A DNA stretch of 43,361 nt. Source: Scenedesmus sp. ARA3. Its lineage: Eukaryota; Chlorophyta; Chlorophyceae; Sphaeropleales; Scenedesmaceae. The notes beneath the pieces were generated by a model. That model saw only the letters and a program-made list of their open reading frames with translations. It searched no databases and was not told the DNA's origin. Shown here piece by piece: positions 10,501 through 20,655 of this stretch; position 1 is the first letter of the stretch, and every line of letters begins with the position of its first letter. The stretch is from NCBI GenBank assembly GCA_004335835.1, contig RWJK01001918.1:1-43361 (forward strand), in the 5' to 3' direction. The translations under genes and the position numbers were made by a program.

Positions 10501-11305
10501 GAGCTGCTTCTTGCAGCTTTCTCACCTGTAGAGGGGCCATGTGAGGACAAACGCCAGTCCGGAAATGATGTGCACCAGCTTGCGGCTTGTGGCCTGAAGA
10601 CATGCGCCAGGTGCAGCAGCAGCAGCAGCCGTGCAATATGATGTCACAGTACGTACAGCCTTTAGGTGCAGTGCATATTTGATTTGACAGCTGCCCATAT
10701 GCAGGTCAGAGGCATCAAGTGCCGCAGCTGCAGCCGCAGCAGTGTTACTGCTGACAACGTGAAATTCAGCCGCTGACTGGCTGCCTCATGTTCCGGCAGA
10801 ACATAAGCGTGTTTGATACCACACTGGTTGGTTTCAACTGAGCACACAAGCTTGCAATGCGCACATGGGCTGCATCCAGAACCTTTTGTCACCTGATCAA
10901 CCAAGCCTGCAGTCCCCAGCTGCAGTGCTTTCATCACGCGTACTAGCAGAGCAGCTCCCACAGCTGCCAGCAACATGCTGATTACATTTGTCCACATGCC
11001 TTCAACGACAAGCTGATACGTTTGATCTGCGTACACGTTGTGCAGCGAGCACCTAGGTAAATTCACGGCTAGCTGATGTCTTAGAGCACTGGTGCGAATT
11101 TACCTATGGGCCGCTGCAGATATTGCAGAAGAAAACCGCTAAGATTTAATTAAAACACCACTCGGTTCAACATTGGGAAGAAGAAAGTGGGACAGGATAT
11201 CTTTTGGTCACTGACCGAGCTCCCCGCCACCTGGCCGCTGTCAGGCATCGAGCAGGTCAGGCGAAGGTGAACCTTGGGTCGTCTCATGCAGTACATGATG
11301 ACCAT
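6690..11305 (-). CDS. VTE5-VTE6 fusion: phytol kinase + phytyl-P kinase
   Basis: Bifunctional multi-pass membrane protein (~570 aa) for phytol salvage: phytol to phytyl-phosphate to phytyl-diphosphate, feeding tocopherol/phylloquinone synthesis in the plastid. Exons (minus): 11305-11212 (tentative, MVIMYCMRRPKVHLRL, transit-like), 11026-10893, 10593-10526, 10222-9857, 9097-8629, 8314-8243, 8034-7954, 7532-7470, 7187-7047, 6881-6690. All junction phases agree. VTE5 signatures are SRKLVHIISGL, SRSGSSSELLRGPL, AMMCGGDGLADI, KSWAGSAAMLLGG and ESLPSRWLDDNITV. VTE6/DUF92 signatures are KEGIAEARAGQRG, GSVWGSGAAA, ASLASKLADTVSSEIGK, PRGTEGAVSVEGSLAG and NLLESYLGAALQ...MTNDVVN. The join lies inside the single exon 9097-8629: ESLP...DDNITV and the first DUF92 helices are in one open frame. 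Only the first exon and start are uncertain. Confidence 0.9.
6881..6917 (-). repeat. CTG run before last VTE6 exon
   Basis: CAG on the plus strand, so CTG in the direction of transcription, ending at the acceptor of the last exon (AG at 6883-6882). Same arrangement as in front of many other acceptors in the window. Confidence 0.8.
7536..7587 (-). repeat. CTG run before VTE6 exon GYVASLASK
   Basis: About 15 CTG units in the sense direction lie immediately upstream of the acceptor at 7534-7533. They yield spurious poly-Leu/Cys/Ala frames on both strands. Confidence 0.85.
9041..9540 (-). repeat. 129-bp array of VTE5 exon start, four copies
   Basis: The block GTGCCAAGGGCCTGCAG... starts at 9041, 9170, 9299 and 9428, exactly 129 bp apart. 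The copy at 9041-9100 is the true exon start (ALSYFMHFGYLPQLQALG in the sense direction, acceptor TTCAG). The other three copy the acceptor and ~50 nt of exon, then diverge at CTTGGCAC into shared intron sequence. 129 is a multiple of 3, so the array stays largely open. The true exon is the one continuous with TAELLQRLAAI and in phase with the exon ending at 9857. Confidence 0.92.
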
Positions 11306-11424
11306 GTTCGGCTTTGATGAATCCAATTGAAGTTATTTTTTCCGCACAGTGCTGCTAAACATTTTCGCAGCCGTGGTTGCAGCAGTACGAAGCACGTGCA
11401 CGCAGCAGCACAGCCAGGCAAAGC
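11306..11424. promoter_or_regulatory. Short shared divergent promoter region
   Basis: Only about 119 bp separate the proposed start codons of the minus-strand VTE5-VTE6 gene and the plus-strand UbiA gene, so both promoters and 5' UTRs must share or overlap this stretch. No clear TATA box is seen, but a run of T (GTTATTTTTTCC) occurs near 11333. If the first exon of the kinase gene is wrong, the space is larger (up to ~400 bp). Confidence 0.5.
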
Positions 11425-12284
11425 ATGCCCAGCAGTAGACGAATGGTCCCCACCGGGGGCTGGTCAGCCGTGGTGGCATCTTGGGGTCGATCTATTTTGA
11501 ATGGAGGCACGACAGCTGGCTGGACCTTTGCTGCCTGTGCAGCAATGGGACTCAACTCCTGGGACCAGCTGCTACTCACTCTGCTGGTGGGGACTGCCAC
11601 ATTCGCTATGTACGCTCAGGACTACCTTTCTGGCGCCTTGGATGGAGCTGATAACGATGCAAAGCCGCAGCGCGCTGCGTGCCTCAGGGCGCATGCAAGC
11701 GCGATGCGTGCAAGTATACGCGCTGCCATGTTGGTGTGCACAGCGGCGCTGCTGGCGCTGCGGCCCGGGACAGACTCGCTGTCTGTTGTGGCTGTTGGAA
11801 TGCTGACTGGCTTCGCTTACAACGCCAGCTGGCTGCCAGGTGAGCTGGCTGGAGTGGTGTGGGGCGGGACATGACTGCCGTGGCCAGCTGCACCGCAAGC
11901 TTGCAGCTGAGCTGCCACTGTCGACATGTGCAAACTGCATGCGCTTAGGATTCACAGTACCCGCGTAAGCTGGTGTGCTGTTGGCCGCACAGAACTCACT
12001 CAGTTGCCGGCACTGCTGCACGGCAGCCCTGCAAAGTGCAGCAGCCTGGCTTCTCTGACTGTGCTGTGCTGGCCCTGTGTCCGATGTTAGAAGCACGCTC
12101 AAACACAGCAAGCTTCACTCTATAACTGCTGTTGCTGCTGCTGCTGCTGCCGCTACTGTGCTGCAGGCCAGCTAGCGCCCAAGAAGGCTTTCACAGGCGC
12201 CAAGGTTGCATACGTGGCTCTCACATGGTCCTTGGGCTGTGTGGCGCTGCCCTACACAGTGAAGGTACACCGCGCTGCAGCCAC

Positions 12285-12333
<49 letters not shown>

Positions 12334-12753
12334 AGCGACATTGAGCTGCGGTCACAGACCGACCTGTTTGCAGCTGGCAATGCTGGCAGGGGTGTTGGTG
12401 GTGTGTTTGAAGCAGCGCCGTTGAGTATGCTGCTGATGTATCTTGGCGTGGCTGCCTTCACAGCAGCAACAGTGCACAACGCAGACGTGCCCGACATCAC
12501 GGCAGACAGGGCAGCGGGAGTGAAAACCATTGCGGCAGCAGTGGGGCGCAGCAACTCGCTGCTTGTCTCTGCAGCACTTGCAGCAGCTGGCACCCTGGCT
12601 GGGCTTGCCACAGGTGCTGTTTGGTTGGCAGGGGTGGGGCCGTTTGCTCTGCTGGCTACAAGTGTGATTGCAGCTGGATGGGATGAGGTTGGGGTGATGC
12701 TGGATGACTCGCAAGGCATGCTGGCTGGCATGCTGGCAGCGCTGCTGGTCTGA
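11425..12753 (+). CDS. UbiA-family prenyltransferase
   Basis: Integral membrane prenyltransferase, about 333 aa, in two exons: 11425-11839 and 12167-12753 (phase 1, G/GC gives Gly). The Arg/Ser-rich start MPSSRRMVPTGGW suggests a transit peptide. The second Asp-rich motif is clear: DVPDITADRAAGVKT, followed by a hydrophobic C-terminal half. The first motif, expected as N-D/Q-xx-D-xxx-D, is not canonical: the matching place reads AQDYLSGALDGADNDAKPQR. An Ala run coded by (GCT)n at about 12286-12331 lies in the loop before the second motif; it could not be removed as an intron without breaking phase. Substrate unknown. It is not a standard homogentisate phytyltransferase by its first motif. The divergent neighbour makes phytyl-diphosphate, which makes a phytyl or geranylgeranyl donor a reasonable guess. 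Confidence 0.75.
12286..12331 (+). repeat. (GCT)n coding an Ala run in UbiA gene
   Basis: About 15 GCT units in phase with the reading frame. This is the exception to the rule that CTG-type runs are intronic here: in this frame it reads as poly-Ala. Confidence 0.8.
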
Positions 12754-13363
12754 GGGAGGGGAGGTGTAGCGGAGGTTGTGTCAAGTTGGGGCGCGGGCTT
12801 GCATTGCAAAGCATCGTCACAGTTACTCCATGTTAAAAGTCGCACAGTGTCTGGCTTGGTCAGGATAATCAATTGGCCCAATAAATGTGCCGCCGGGGCA
12901 CATGTGCTGTGCTGCATGGCTTGCCCTCATTGCGTCAACAGGTGTCAGCGCAAGGTGTCATACCTTATGGCACAAAAACTGCAGCCAGTCTTGGGTAACA
13001 CGTGTGGTTCTCACCGGAAATTTGCAAGGGTGGGCTGTTGAACTGGTCATATATCTTGAAGACCTGAACCGCCAGTGCAGGTCAGCAGCGTATGTCAAGT
13101 TGTTTCAGTCCCACCGTAGCCAGGCAAGATGCTGCATGCAGACTTTCTAGGGGTCATTGTGTACTTGTTCTTGACTCGTTACACAAACCTGGATCCCTGC
13201 TTTCACTCGAACACAGTCCTGACACTGAGCCAGGGTCACCACACATTAGCTAGGCGGTACTTGCCCAGATAGACAGGCTTTCTAGGAGTTGTGACTAAAA
13301 AACTAAATATAATTGGTCCAACCTTGCCACCGTTCTTTGAGGGTCCTCGTACACAGCCACGAG
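12754..13363. other. Intergenic between UbiA and FBN10 genes
   Basis: Tandem same-strand spacing of about 600 bp. It should hold the UbiA 3' UTR and the FBN10 promoter. I find no TGTAA near the stop, no RNA gene and no convincing ORF. Confidence 0.5.
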
Positions 13364-16300
13364 ATGGCGAGCAACTTGCAGCTCAGGGGCAGTCGCCCTA
13401 CCTTCGCAGCGAGCAGAAGAAACGCAGTAGTAGTCAACGCAAGGTTGACGACACGCAGGATAGCACCTCCCTCCGCAGCAAAGGTGCGGTGCCTATCTGC
13501 ACACTCACTACTGACAGGTCACCTCTGCAGCAGTCACTCCTGCAAGCAGCGTGGCCTAGCGTGCTTGCTGCTGTGCTGTGCAGGTCAAAGAAGCCGAGCA
13601 AGCAGTTTTGTCAGCGCTTGCCTCGGTCAAAGGCAGAGGTGCCAGTGGTATGGATGTGGTGAACCAGGAGCTGCTGAATGTTGCTGTTGAGGTGCTGGAG
13701 CGCGATGGAGGTGTCCCAGGTGGGGCTTTATTTCGGTGCAATTGTTTAAATAGTTATATACAGTCATAGTGACATCTGCGGCTGGTGGTTGGCCTCATGT
13801 CCTGCAAAGCATAGCATGCCAAGCAGTTGACAGAGGGGGATGCTCTGCATTTGCCACAGCATGGTAATCGAGCAGCAGCACACGTTCCCTGCAGACCTTG
13901 CAGACACAGCATAGGGGTGGGTAGAGGGCCAAGACACAGCAGTATGATAGTGACAGTAGAAGCAGCACCTGCATTTAGAGTGATTGAATAACAGTCTGTT
14001 GCAGCCAGCCCAGCACACTCCAGCAATTTGTCCTGCAAGCCACCACATGCAGTACACAGTAGTCATTTGCATGCGGTTGACTCTTCTTCGAGCTATGCAC
14101 AAGCGCTGCTATGTGTGCCTTCCAACAGCCTCTGGCAACTGCAGAGCTCGCAGCTCTCAACACCTAGGCGTGTCACTCAAAAGTGATGCACGCAGCTGCC
14201 TGAACTGCAATTCACGCGTTCCACGTCAGTCCTAGCTGCTGGCAGCAACTGCTGACATTGCTTGGTACCATTCTCGCACACGCCACACCGAATGCAATGC
14301 ACCTGCATGCATGTCCCACCATGCTGCCGCAGCGCTGGAAGCCGCTGCAGCTCTTTGTACCAGTTACCTATCTATACAACATCTGATGGCAACAGCAGCT
14401 GTCCCAAACACACGTGTACATATGCAGCCCCTACCACGCTGCCCCATTTGGATGGCCGCTGGAAGCTGCTGCGTTACATGTGATTGCGGCTGATCTTAGC
14501 AACAGCTACCTGCAACACCATTCAGCTGCGCCAACTGCACTTGTAATCGCAGGCCCCACCACACTGCCACAGCTGGATGGCCACTGGAAGCTGCTGTACA
14601 CCCCTCCAGGCGCCTCACCACACTGTCGCCGCCGACAACAACATCTGTGTCTCATTGCAGCTGCTGCCACCGCTCTTTGCTCGTAGGGCCCACCACGCTG
14701 CCGCAGCTTGGCGGCCGCTGGAAGCTGCTGCAGTCACAACAACAACAAAATGTTACCCATCAAGCCATAGCATCAGCTGCTGCAGTCACCTGTGACATCA
14801 ACAATAGGCCTTTGTAGTAGCAATAATCTGAACCAACTGCTGCTGCTGTTGCAGGCCCCACCACGCTGCCGCAGCTGGACGGGCGCTGGAAGCTGACGTA
14901 CACATTTGCAGTATACCAGTGTAGCATCAACAGCTATCTGCACCAACTGCTGCTGCTGTTGCAGGCCCCACCACGCTGCCGCAGCTGGAGATGCTGGAAG
15001 CTGCTGTGCAATGTTCCCAGAGCCTCCCCAGCTGCACACACCCACGCCATCGTGGAATGACTGTGTGCTTTCTGTTTGCAGGCCCCACCACGCTGCCGCA
15101 GCTGGATGGCCGCTGGAAGCTGCTGTACACGTCACGCCCCGGCAGCGCCTCCCCCATCCAGCGCACCTTTGTCGGCGTTGAAGCTTTTAAAGTGTTCCAA
15201 GAAGTTGAGCTGACGGGGGACCTGCCGCGCGTGAACAATGTGGTGGACTTCGGCTGGTGGCTGGGCTACCTCAAGGTATGCAAAGAACGTTTGCCAGCAT
15301 ATATGTGTTACATAACATATGACATATAACACAGGAGCAGGGAACGGGTACGGATGGGTTGGAGGGAAGCTGCCTGCTTGGTCATTTGGGGTGGGCGGTT
15401 ACTTTGCTGATGCTTTGGCTGGTGGGTGTTGGAAGCCAAACAAGTTGCCAGGAAGTTGAGCTGACTGGGGGACCTGCCGCGCGTGAACAACGTGGTGGAC
15501 TTTGGCTGGTGGCTGGGCTACCTCAAGGTGCGGCATGGCAACATACATGTTACAGATATGTTACAGATATGTTACAGATATGTTATCTAACATAACATGT
15601 AGACAGGAGGCGGGGAATGGAGGCCCTGCTGTGAAGATGCAACAGATACCAACAAATGCACATTTCTGCTGCTGCTGCTGCTGCTGCGCAGGTTGAGGCG
15701 GAGGCCAGCATTGAGACGCGCCCGCTGCCTGGCTTCACACCCAGGTGGGCTGCTCAGCAGCATGCAGCTGCATGGCGGGCGTGATAGCTGGCTGCATGCA
15801 TGGCACATCATTTGCTCCACCTGCCCCAGCGGCAGTGCTTCAGCGAGCTCATGTGTGGGCAGCACGCCATGCAGCACGCCATGCAGCACGTCATGCAGCA
15901 CGCCATGCAGCACGCCATGCAGCACGCCATGCAGCACGCCATGCAGCACGCCATGCAGCACGTCATGCAGCACAGCTGCAAATGCGGGTCAGCTGCTGTG
16001 CACTGCACCTGGTGATTGGGTAGGTCGGCCAGCAGCGTGCCGCTCATGCAGACACACTGTCTTGCTGCTGCCAACAGGCGCGGCGCGGGGCTGCCGCTGT
16101 TTGGCAAGAGCTTTGCCTACCCGCCTGTGCGGGCCAACAGCCGCATCGACTTCCAGTTTGATAAGGCAGCCTTCTACATCAAGCTGCTGCCGTGGACCAT
16201 CCCCTACCCCGTGCCCTTTCGTATTCTGGGAGATGAGCGCAAGGTGTGTGACCTAAACAGTTGCATGACAGCTGGGTGCGGTGAAACGGGAATGGGTGCA

Positions 16301-19212
16301 TGTGTGCGGTGAGATCGCTGAAAGACACACCAACTGAAACAGGGTTGTACAGCACCAGGGATGAGCTGCATGAATTGCGTTGCAGCAGCCGCATCAGTTT
16401 TAATGTCAGTTTGACAAGGCGGCCTTCTACATCAAGCTGCTGCCGTGGACCATTCCTTATCCAGTGCCCTTCCGGATTCTGGGAGACGAGCGCAAGGTGT
16501 GTCGAAATAACATAACAATTGCATGGCAGTTGCATAACAGTGGGCTGTCGTGTAGCGCTTGCATGCTTGTATCAAGGCTTGAAGTGGCTGCTAAGTGCGC
16601 AGTGATCTTCACATTGGATGGCTGCAAACACAGTGCAGCAGTTTGCCTGTAGGCCAGTTGATCGTCCCACTCAACGTGTGGGGTATCACATAAACCATTC
16701 GCCGCGTGCCTTGCACAACGCCACAGATACCTGCTGCAGGGCTGGATTGACATCACCTACATGACTGCTGTTTCTTTCTGTCATACTCAGCTAAACATCA
16801 GGCTGTACGAGCGCCTCACACATGGGTTGCAATCTGCTACACACATCTCACACACGTGCTACAGGGCTGGATCGACATCACATACATGGATGAGGACGCA
16901 ACTCTGCGCATCGCCCGCGGCAACAAAGGCACCCTGTTTATACGTGAGTTCAGCACATCGTGCCAGGCTCTATTGTGCAGCTGCTGTAGCTCTGCGTCAG
17001 TGTCTGGCAACACCCCTGCTGCAGTGGACTAATGGTGGAGCAGCATGCGTGAAATTGTTGCATCCAGCAAGTACTTTGAGGGCTGTTCATGATCATGGTG
17101 CAGCTGTCATGTTCAGTGTGCAGCGTGGTGTTTGTTTATCTTTCAACTTTGGCTACTGCTGCTGCTGCCGCTGCTGCTGCTGCTGCTGCTGCTGCTGCGT
17201 CAGTGGCCAAGGACCTGCCAGTGGCGGACCTGAAGGGCCAGCTGCTGGCAGCCATTGAGGCGCAGGACGAGCCAAAGGTGAGCTGCGGTTGCTGTTGTCA
17301 TTACTGATTACGCATGACAGAGTCCCACCTGTTTTGCTGTAGCTGTGACGGCAAATGGATGGTTGGGGCGCAGACAGGCAGTATTCTCCTGCCGTACCGC
17401 AATTCCCCAACAGCACAGCGCCATGCTCAACCTGCCCGTGTATAAGGTCGCACACTTCAGAGTGATTACACGTCACAGCGGTGCTACCTGGATGAGATGC
17501 ATTGCATACTTGCATGATGAACTGCAGATCCTGAGCGGTGTCGCACTCATGGAGGCGTCCAGCTCCACGCAGCGGCTTGCCAAGTCACGGCTGGCCAAGC
17601 AGTGTCTGGCACGCGCGGTGCCACCTCACACCTTTTGATGTGCTGCCTGCGCCCAATTGCAGATCCTGGGGCACTGTTGCACTCCAGGGGGTGTCAACCC
17701 CATGGATCGCGGCCGTCTGTGCAAAGTGACTTGTGTTGCGCGCATGGCCTCTGACTGGACACAACTGCAACTCATCTGCAACTTATCTGCATCTGCAGAT
17801 CCTGAGCGCTGTCGCACTCATGGAGGCGTCCAACCCCACGCAGCGGCCCGCCAAGTCGCGCCTGGTCAGCGGCACGTGGCGGCTGCTGTGGTCGCAGCAG
17901 GCGGAGGACGCCTCGCCGCTGCAGAAGTGGGGCAGCAGCCAGAGCAAGAACTACCAGGTGGGTGAGAAGTTTGGCATTACACACAAATTTGTAAGGCTGG
18001 CTGATCGCAAAGCTGGGCAACTGTGTGGGTTTTGAAGGCGGCATTGACCTGGGCCTGTTCAGCAATGACACGCTGGAGAACGTGGTGCACCTGGGCGTGA
18101 CAATAGTGCGCATACTGCTGTGCCTGTTCAACGCTTATGTTATGACACATGTTACTTTGCAGGTCCTCGGTGCAAAGTGGGTGTGCTGGAGAACGTGGTG
18201 GACCTGGGCGTGACCAAAGTGCGCTTGTCCCTGCACCCTACTGCACCTGACTCTTAAACTAACAATGACTTGTTGCTGACATTTGATACATTGCAGGTCA
18301 TTGACGCCACGGCAGGCACGCTGGACAGCGTGGTGGACCTTGGTGTCACCAAAGTGTGCTGCTCCCTGCACATTCCAGCACTACTGCTGTCCATTTGTTA
18401 CGGACGTTATAACATGTGTTGTGCTGCAGGTCATTGATGCCAAGGCAGGCACGCTGGAGAACGTTGTCGACCTGGGCGTCACCAAAGTGCGGGCGCAGGC
18501 CACCTGCAAGGCCGTCAGCGACACCCGAACAGACGTGGCCATCAACGGCGCAGGGCTGTACACAGGGCCACTGAAGGTGCCGCTGGGAGTGCAGGTGCGC
18601 AGTCGTGAGATGTGACGGCGGCTGTTGCTACTAGCTGGAGGTGCTGCGATTTTAGTTTTGCTGCTGTTGTGGCCGTCATCGGCGCGGGGCTGTACACAGG
18701 GCCACTAAAGGTGCCCCTGGGCGTGCAGATGCGCTGACATGTTATGTTACGTCTTGTTATGTTGTGGCTGGCCTTTGGGTTGCTGCTGGGGTTGTGTCAA
18801 TGCCATCAATGGCGCAGGGCTGTACACAGGGCCAATACAGGTGCGCTGGGCGTTCAGAGGCGCTGTTGTCATGTTATGTTACATTACGGATTCAAAATGA
18901 CATGATACGTCATGTTCTCGTTATAGCTGACCGGCTGCTGAAGCCAGTGCTGGCAGGTGCGCTGGGCATGACCTGTTGACAATGGGTCTTACTGCTAGCT
19001 GTTTGAGGTGTGATAAGTGTGGCTGCTGGGGCGTTGTGTGGCCATCAACGGCCATCAAACCCAACATTCACATTGTGCTGCTGCTGTTTTGTGACATACT
19101 GCAGGGAACGGGCTATGTGGACTGGCTGTACCTTGACGAGGGGCTGCGCATCACCCGCGGCAGCAAGGGCAGCCTGTTCGTGCACGTGAAGGACGACCAG
19201 GCCAAGCTGTGA
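13364..19212 (+). CDS. FBN10: Tandem-PAP fibrillin, FBN10/PAP12-like
   Basis: Plastid lipid-associated protein of 417 aa with two PAP/fibrillin domains, closest to plant PAP12 (FBN10, ~409 aa). Exons: 13364-13483, 13584-13719, 15082-15275, 15692-15744, 16078-16243, 16865-16943, 17204-17277, 17799-17957, 18430-18594, 19105-19212; all phases agree. Exon 1 is a Ser/Arg-rich transit peptide (MASNLQLRGSRPTFAASRRN). Domain 1 shows LDGRWKLLYTSRPGSASPIQ, PRVNNVVDFGWWLGYLK, IPYPVPFRILGDERKGWID and LRIARGNKGTLFI. Domain 2 shows SGTWRLLWSQQ, NGAGLYTGPLKVPLG and LRITRGSKGSLFVHV. Fibrillins bind lipids in plastoglobules or thylakoids; FBN10's exact ligand is not known to me. Exons make up only ~1.25 of 5.85 kb; the introns are full of copies of the exon edges. 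Confidence 0.93.
14306..15130 (+). repeat. Seven-fold array of FBN10 exon 3 start
   Basis: The acceptor and exon start (GCAGGCCCCACCACGCTGCC, then CAGCTGGATGGCCGCTGGAAGC) recur at about 14306, 14424, 14549, 14683, 14851 and 14961 before the true exon at 15078/15082. Spacing is 110-168 bp. Copies at 14549 and 14851 keep a perfect-looking acceptor and ~50 nt of exon; the first is badly degraded. Each copy is followed by unrelated or intron-like sequence rather than by the rest of the exon. Confidence 0.9.
15440..15530 (+). repeat. Copy of FBN10 exon 3 end with donor
   Basis: Repeats the 3' part of exon 3 (GAAGTTGAGCTGAC...GGGCTACCTCAAG) and the GT donor, about 253 bp downstream of the original. 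One extra G/T in the GACTGGGGG region shifts the frame, so it cannot serve as a normal exon extension. Confidence 0.88.
15547..15592 (+). repeat. 11-bp tandem repeat in FBN10 intron
   Basis: Unit TGTTACAGATA, three full copies and one partial. Simple intronic repeat next to the exon 3 copy. Confidence 0.8.
15860..15975 (+). repeat. 12-bp minisatellite in FBN10 intron 4
   Basis: About nine copies of ATGCAGCACGCC with a few C-to-T changes (CACGTC). Being 3n long it gives artefact ORFs of repeating RHAA / MQHA / CCMA on both strands. It lies in the intron between exons 4 and 5. Confidence 0.9.
16385..16760 (+). repeat. Copies of exon 5 end and exon 6 start in one intron
   Basis: 16385-16500 repeats the second half of exon 5 (GGCGGCCTTCTACATCAAGC...GACGAGCGCAAG) with its GTGTGT donor, ~254 bp downstream of the original. 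16735-16760 repeats the exon 6 acceptor and start (CAGGGCTGGATTGACATCAC) ~126 bp upstream of the original. The order is exon 5, exon 5 copy, exon 6 copy, exon 6, which needs two separate duplications. Confidence 0.88.
17523..17710 (+). repeat. Two copies of FBN10 exon 8 start
   Basis: GCAGATCCTGAGCGGTGTCGCACTCATGGA... at 17523-17600 closely matches the true exon 8 start at 17795. A worn copy (GCAGATCCTGGGGCACTGTT) sits at 17659. The spacing is about 136 bp each. Confidence 0.85.
18040..18362 (+). repeat. Three copies of FBN10 exon 9 start
   Basis: Blocks around 18070, 18169 and 18294 repeat the exon 9 start (GGCACGCTGGAGAACGTGGT, then GACCTGGGCGTGACCAAAGT). The true exon begins at 18430. Similarity rises towards the true exon; the nearest copy also keeps GCAGGTCATTGACGCC. 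Confidence 0.88.
18672..18850 (+). repeat. Copies of FBN10 exon 9 end
   Basis: GGCGCGGGGCTGTACACAGG and following bases at 18679-18730, and a shortened version at 18805-18850, repeat the last ~55 nt of exon 9 (original at 18547-18594). Fainter pieces may reach 19055. Exon 9 is therefore flanked by edge copies on both sides. Confidence 0.85.
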
Positions 19213-20655
19213 TGCCAAGCTTCAAAGCAACATAACATGAGTATGCTGTGTGCAGCTTGACCTTGTGAGAGCTGAGTGGCGATAAACAGCAAGCGCAGCC
19301 TGGCAGGTCACGACTGCGACGGCACGCTGCTGTTGTACATATGAATTTTGCAGCTGCGGCTTGATCTTGCTTTGCATATCTAGTGTTATAACAGCTAACA
19401 GGTTTGGAAGAGAAGCTGGCAGTGGGTTTGGCCAAGGGATTGGCAGGCCGATCAACCGGATTACACGGTGTGCAGCAGCTGGCTGTCAGTCTGATGAGAA
19501 GAGTGTGGTTGCGTACAGGTCGCACGCTGCAGGTGACTTGGTCAGCTTTAACTGATTGAGGGCGACCACGATCAGCTGCTGTTGGGAAGTGTGCTGTGTT
19601 TGGGTGCTGCATTCAGCTGACCGAGCGTTTGTTGTTGTAGATGCATGATTCGTTCTTCTGTGTGCTTGGGGTTGCTGGGCAAGTCCTGAGGACATCACTG
19701 GTGTCAGCGGTGAAAGCAGCATCATGATGCTGCTATGATCATAGCAGCAATCGAAGCTATGGCAGCTGTTCTGTGTTACATTTGCAGCTTGCTGTTCTTT
19801 AGTGCTGTGTTGCCAGAATGGTGAATGAAGCTTTGACGAAACCAGGAGGCTGCCAGCACAGTGTGCAGCCCCTGTTGCTGTTGAGCATGATCGCTCCAGC
19901 ACTGCCAGTGCGGCTTGCAGCTCATGCATTCGTGAAGCAGGAGGTTTCATGTGGTATGTTTGTTGATGCTGAAGGCCCCGCCGTGAGTCTGGGTTAATTC
20001 GTAAACTATGCTGGTGTCACTTGGCAATGCCAAGCTGGCATGTGTCGCTGAGATAGCTCAGCTACACCCAGGCTGGGTCCATGGTTAACTTTCTGATATG
20101 GTACTGCCTGGGCATTGTTGAGTGCACTTACGACCAGCACTAGTAGCGTTCTGGGACGATATACGCCCAGCAGAAGACGAATGTGCTCCTCTTGGTATGG
20201 AGTGCAGGAGTTGTGTGCAGCAGATCTGGTGTCCTATAATTGCTGCTGCATCAGGCGATACGGCTTGTCCCGCTCGAGGTGATACCAGATCAAGTCTTGA
20301 AACAGTTTACTATTGGACGTGAGCAAAGCAGAACGCACACAGGCGGGGTAAGCTACCCATATGCTGTCACCCCGCTAGGGTTCTTAGCAACAGCAGGACA
20401 AGACGCAAGACATTCGAGTAAAGCAACACGGTGTCCTTTGACTGCAACAACCACACAGTAGCTGCTTTCCGCACACGCTGGCTGAAGAAGACGCACTGCA
20501 AGCCACGTTTGTCCCGCTTCGCGACCTGCGTGCACGCCTGGCTCCGCTACATCCTGCAAACTTAAGACATTGATTTCCTTACCTTTTGCTGAAAGGATCA
20601 GCTGAGCTATTGTGATCTGGCGAGCCCCGCTCAAACGCTGGCTCCGTAGAGCATC
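19213..20655. other. Intergenic between FBN10 and V-ATPase d
   Basis: About 1.4 kb. It holds a perfect 20-bp palindrome at 19729-19748 (GCTGCTATGATCATAGCAGC). A minus-strand ORF at 20353-20634 (93 aa) ends just before the V-ATPase start, but resembles nothing and probably overlaps that gene's promoter. Confidence 0.5.

Noticed and set aside
15860..15975. Regular direct repeats considered as a CRISPR array
   Set aside because: The unit is 12 bp with no unique spacers, in an intron of a eukaryotic gene. It is a minisatellite.
20353..20634. 93-codon minus-strand ORF before V-ATPase d
   Set aside because: Lies in the presumed promoter, no family resemblance and no supporting signals; kept only as a remark on the intergenic space.
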